In this document: positions 39,772-42,190 of the stretch, piece after piece
Numbering within the stretch: position 1 is the first letter of the stretch
Layout of the letters: the number at the start of each line of letters is the position of its first letter
DNA from: CAYMTN01 sp964393335
GTDB lineage: Bacteria > Chloroflexota > Anaerolineae > Aggregatilineales > Aggregatilineaceae
Assembly: GCA_964393335.1 (NCBI GenBank)
Contig: CAYMTN010000014.1
Coordinates: forward strand, 1-42,190
Length of the DNA stretch: 42,190 bases
Reading direction: 5' to 3'
The notes under the pieces: generated by a model
Seen by the model: only the letters and a program-made list of their open reading frames with translations
The model's database searches: none
What the model was told of the DNA's origin: nothing
Program-made: the position numbers and the translations under genes

Positions 39772-40845
39772 TCACTCAAGTCGGATACGCGGATCGAGAT
39801 ACGCGTACAGGGCATCTACGATCAGGTTAATGAACACAAAAATAACCGCGATAATCAAAGTAAACGCCTGCACGACCGTGTAATCTCGCCCGGTGATCGA
39901 GTCGTACAGGATGCGCCCAACACCTGACAAACCGAAGATAGTCTCGGTCAACACGGCCCCACTCAACAACGTGCCCAGCGACAGGCCGATGATAGTCACG
40001 ACCGGCAGCAGCGCATTGCGCAGCCCGTGCCGCACGATCACGCCGATCTCACGTACGCCCTTGGCGCGCGCGGTGCGGATGTAGTTCAGGCCGAGCACTT
40101 CCAGCAGGCTGGAGCGTGTCATCCGCGCAATGATCGACAACGGGATTGTCCCCAGCGCCATCGCCGGCAGGATCATGTGCTTGAGCGCATCGGCAAAACC
40201 GGACCAGTCGCGCACCAGCAGCGCATTCAGGGTGTTGATATTGGCGATGAATCCCGGCAGCGTCAGGGCATCACCGTTGACGTTGAGGCCCCATGCGTCA
40301 TAAAACGGTTGAATCTGCGTGCCCGCTGTCAGGCGACCCGACGGCGGCAGCCAGAACGGCGTATCTCTCAGGACGACGCCAAACAAGTAGGATAGCATCA
40401 GGCCCAGCCAGAAAACGGGCATCGACACGCCGATGTTAGCGCCGATCATGGTGCCGACGTCGATCGACGAGTTGTGATAATAGGCCGAGATAATGCCCAT
40501 CGGAATGCCGATCATAACGGCAAAGATCATCGCGTAGAAACTCAGCTCCAGGGTGACGGGCAGACGTTCCACCATCAATTCGGTAACCGGACGTCCGAAT
40601 TTGATCGATTCGCCCAGGTTGCCATGCAGTACATCGTTCAGGTAGATGCGAAACTGCACGGGGATCGGATCGTTGAGTCCGTACCGCTCATTAAAGGCAT
40701 CACAGACCTCATCGGTGGCTTTTTCGCCCAGCGTCGAGCGGCACGGGTCACCCGGCAGCAGACGAGCGAGCGAAAAGGTCACAAATACGATGCCTAACAG
40801 CACAGGGACTGCCAGCGTCAAGCGTCGGAGTAGAAAGCCTACCAT
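39772..40845 (-). CDS. Oligopeptide permease OppB/DppB-like
   Basis: A 357-residue permease of the peptide/nickel importer family. The start MVGFLLRRLTLAVPVLLGIVFVTFSLARLLPGDP is characteristic, as are the cytoplasmic coupling loop YIRTARAKGVREIGVIVRHGLRNALLP and ETIFGLSGVGRILYDSI. Six hydrophobic helices are expected. Length is normal, with a somewhat long first loop. It has its own GTTATACTC -10 upstream, besides readthrough from oppA. Confidence 0.95.
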   Translation of the reverse strand: MVGFLLRRLTLAVPVLLGIVFVTFSLARLLPGDPCRSTLGEKATDEVCDAFNERYGLNDPIPVQFRIYLNDVLHGNLGESIKFGRPVTELMVERLPVTLELSFYAMIFAVMIGIPMGIISAYYHNSSIDVGTMIGANIGVSMPVFWLGLMLSYLFGVVLRDTPFWLPPSGRLTAGTQIQPFYDAWGLNVNGDALTLPGFIANINTLNALLVRDWSGFADALKHMILPAMALGTIPLSIIARMTRSSLLEVLGLNYIRTARAKGVREIGVIVRHGLRNALLPVVTIIGLSLGTLLSGAVLTETIFGLSGVGRILYDSITGRDYTVVQAFTLIIAVIFVFINLIVDALYAYLDPRIRLE

Positions 40846-40870
40846 GAGAATTGGCCTCGATTTTTTCCTG

Positions 40871-40876
40871 AGTATA
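40871..40876 (-). promoter_or_regulatory. Candidate -10 before oppB
   Basis: TATACT within the recurring GTTATACTC, 26 bases before the oppB ATG, on the minus strand. No good -35 is visible at 16-18 bases, so it may be weak or need an activator. It lies just downstream of the oppA-oppB hairpin. Confidence 0.4.
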
Positions 40877-40916
40877 ACTTAGGCTCTGCAAAAGGCGAGC
40901 ATAACTTTAAACATTA

Positions 40917-40940
40917 AGGGGCACTTTTTCAAGTGCCCCT
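40917..40940 (-). terminator. Hairpin between oppA and oppB with GAAA loop
   Basis: A perfect 10-base-pair stem (AGGGGCACTT with AAGTGCCCCT); on the minus-strand RNA the loop is GAAA, a stable GNRA tetraloop. No T-run follows, so it is more likely a partial terminator or an mRNA 3'-end stabiliser that keeps the binding protein more abundant than the permeases. It sits 38 bases after the oppA stop. Confidence 0.6.
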
Positions 40941-40978
40941 GTGATCTCATCCGTCGTCAGGGCGGAACATCGATCAAT

Positions 40979-42190
40979 TTACTCCTCAGGAGGGTTGAGG
41001 AAACCGTCGAACAGGCCAGGGAAGTAGGTGAAGCTGCCGTTGCGGCCTACATGCAGCGGGCTTGAAGCATCCCACTGGACGTAATAGGACATCACAACGT
41101 CGTTAGCGTCCAGGCTTGAACCGTCGTGGAATGTGACGCCTTCACGCAGGTGGAAGGTCCATTCCATCAGGTCTTCGCTGGCTTCCCAGGTTTCGGCCAG
41201 CCCCGACTGAACGGCAGTGCCGCCGATCGCGTAGGAGAGCAGCGATTCGTTGATCTGCTCGCAGGCACGCAGCGATTCGCCGTCAGTCTCGTCGGCGCAG
41301 TACAGGCCAATCGGTTCGGCGTTCTGCATCCACACCAGCGTATCCTGCCCGGCGATCTGCATAACGGCGAAGTATTCGTTGCCCAACGGGCTGGCGTGCG
41401 CACCTTCAACGGTGGCCTTAAAGGCTGTCGCCGAAGCGCCGTGAGATACCGGGATCATCGGGACGTTGTCTTTGATGGCCTGGTTGGCTTCGACGTAGAT
41501 TTGCAGGCGGGCTACCGGGTCGGCCAGGGAGGCCGCGCGGGCCAGTGGCTCGGTGATCGCGTCGAACTTGTCACCAAACTGGTCAGAAGCACCTGCGCCG
41601 AAGTGGAAGTCAAGGAAGTTGGTCGCGTCCGGGTAGTCCGCGCCCCAGCCCAACAGGTACATGCTGAGTTCGCCTGCGTCGCTGGCGTCGATGAACGCGC
41701 CGGATTCCATCACCGTGATGTTGGCGGTGACATTCAGGTTTTCTTTCAACTGCGCCTGGATGTCCTCGGCTACACGGCCTGGTTCGGGCAGGTAGGAACG
41801 GAACACGTCACGATAGTACAGGTTGATCTCGAAGCCGTCCGGGAACCCGGCATCGGCCAGCAGTGCGCGGGCCGCTTCAGGATCGAAGTCGTACCATGTC
41901 ACTTCTGGCGTATAACCAAAGATGCTGGGGGGCATAAACTGGGTGGCTACAAGCGTGCCGGGCGGGTAGAAATTATCGACGATCCGCTGGCGGTCGATGC
42001 CCATAGCCAGAGCCCGACGTACCTTCACGTCGTTGAGCGGCTCGAACCAGTTGTTCAAACCGATGTAGAAGATATTTTGGCCGGGACGGTCGTACAGGAT
42101 CAGGTTGGGGTCCTGGCGGATTTTTTCGTAATCGTCCGGCGTGGGGTTGTCGATGCCGATCATGGTCGGGATCGGGATTCCGGTGGGGGC
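40979..42190 (-). CDS. Oligopeptide-binding protein OppA-like (SBP family 5), C-terminal part
   Basis: 403 codons of a substrate-binding protein; the frame is open through the right edge, so the signal peptide and first lobe are missing. The visible first part is the C-terminal half of an SBP_bac_5 protein: NDVKVRRALAMGIDRQRIVDNFYPPG, DPEAARALLADAGFPDGFEINLYY and LLGWGADYPDATNFLDFHFG. After the usual end, about 120 more residues (LAETWEASEDLMEWTFHLREGVTFHDGSSLDANDVV) look like the N-terminal segment of the same family, repeated. It is the first opp gene transcribed and should deliver peptides to the OppB/OppC channel. Confidence 0.93.
   Translation of the reverse strand, partial: APTGIPIPTMIGIDNPTPDDYEKIRQDPNLILYDRPGQNIFYIGLNNWFEPLNDVKVRRALAMGIDRQRIVDNFYPPGTLVATQFMPPSIFGYTPEVTWYDFDPEAARALLADAGFPDGFEINLYYRDVFRSYLPEPGRVAEDIQAQLKENLNVTANITVMESGAFIDASDAGELSMYLLGWGADYPDATNFLDFHFGAGASDQFGDKFDAITEPLARAASLADPVARLQIYVEANQAIKDNVPMIPVSHGASATAFKATVEGAHASPLGNEYFAVMQIAGQDTLVWMQNAEPIGLYCADETDGESLRACEQINESLLSYAIGGTAVQSGLAETWEASEDLMEWTFHLREGVTFHDGSSLDANDVVMSYYVQWDASSPLHVGRNGSFTYFPGLFDGFLNPPEE

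Overview
The window looks like a chromosomal piece of a GC-rich member of the Chloroflexota, probably Anaerolineae-like. The taxon is inferred from gene content and style, not proven: TPTP-rich secreted proteins, a DUF1638/RACE-type corrinoid activator pair, LutABC, dipeptide transporters with odd architectures, and a soluble-adenylyl-cyclase-like protein beside MinD-like ATPases. No tRNA, rRNA, CRISPR array, insertion sequence or phage gene was seen. It reads as core and metabolic chromosome.

Layout. (1) 1-7371, minus strand: a compact histidine operon hisG-D-C-B-H-orf-A-F-I-E; hisE runs off the left edge. It starts at a near-consensus promoter, followed at once by a leader ORF whose early part reads HTHAHHH and then by a terminator hairpin, which is a classic his attenuator. 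Another terminator-like hairpin lies between hisC and hisB. hisB carries a 100-N scaffold gap flanked by an identical 55-base overlap. Collapsing it restores an intact gene. (2) 7509-8935, plus: Nudix hydrolase and a lipoprotein. (3) 8943-13960, minus: M3 oligopeptidase, glycosyltransferase, HAD phosphatase, shikimate-kinase-like protein and nitrilase, tightly packed. (4) 14079-21784, plus: a six-gene operon encoding a MinD-like ATPase, a winged-helix/cNMP-binding-fold/degenerate-MinD protein, a TM-HAMP-GAF protein, a small zinc protein, a small winged-helix protein and a 1043-residue homologue of soluble adenylyl cyclase. This is the best candidate for an undescribed system.

(5) 21794-22336, minus: cupin sugar isomerase. 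(6) 22501-28405, plus: DUF1638, RACE-type ferredoxin/ASKHA reductive activator and pterin-dependent methyltransferase (a corrinoid methyl-transfer set), then an M15-like peptidase, a THEP1-type NTPase and an MFS transporter. (7) 28463-31360, plus: lutABC for lactate oxidation, facing a strong terminator. (8) 31435-35102, minus: a heterodimeric ABC exporter with one canonical and one degenerate ATPase site, plus a small zinc-protein gene upstream at 35405-35608. (9) 35792-42190, minus: an oligopeptide ABC importer oppA(partial)-B-C-D-F. OppC carries an eight-repeat WD40-like propeller inserted in its first extracytoplasmic loop, and OppA ends in what looks like a second copy of the N-terminal binding-protein segment.

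Four minus-strand transcription units (his, cupin, exporter, oppB) share the same nine-base sequence GTTATACTC at the expected -10 position, so housekeeping promoters can be read fairly well here.
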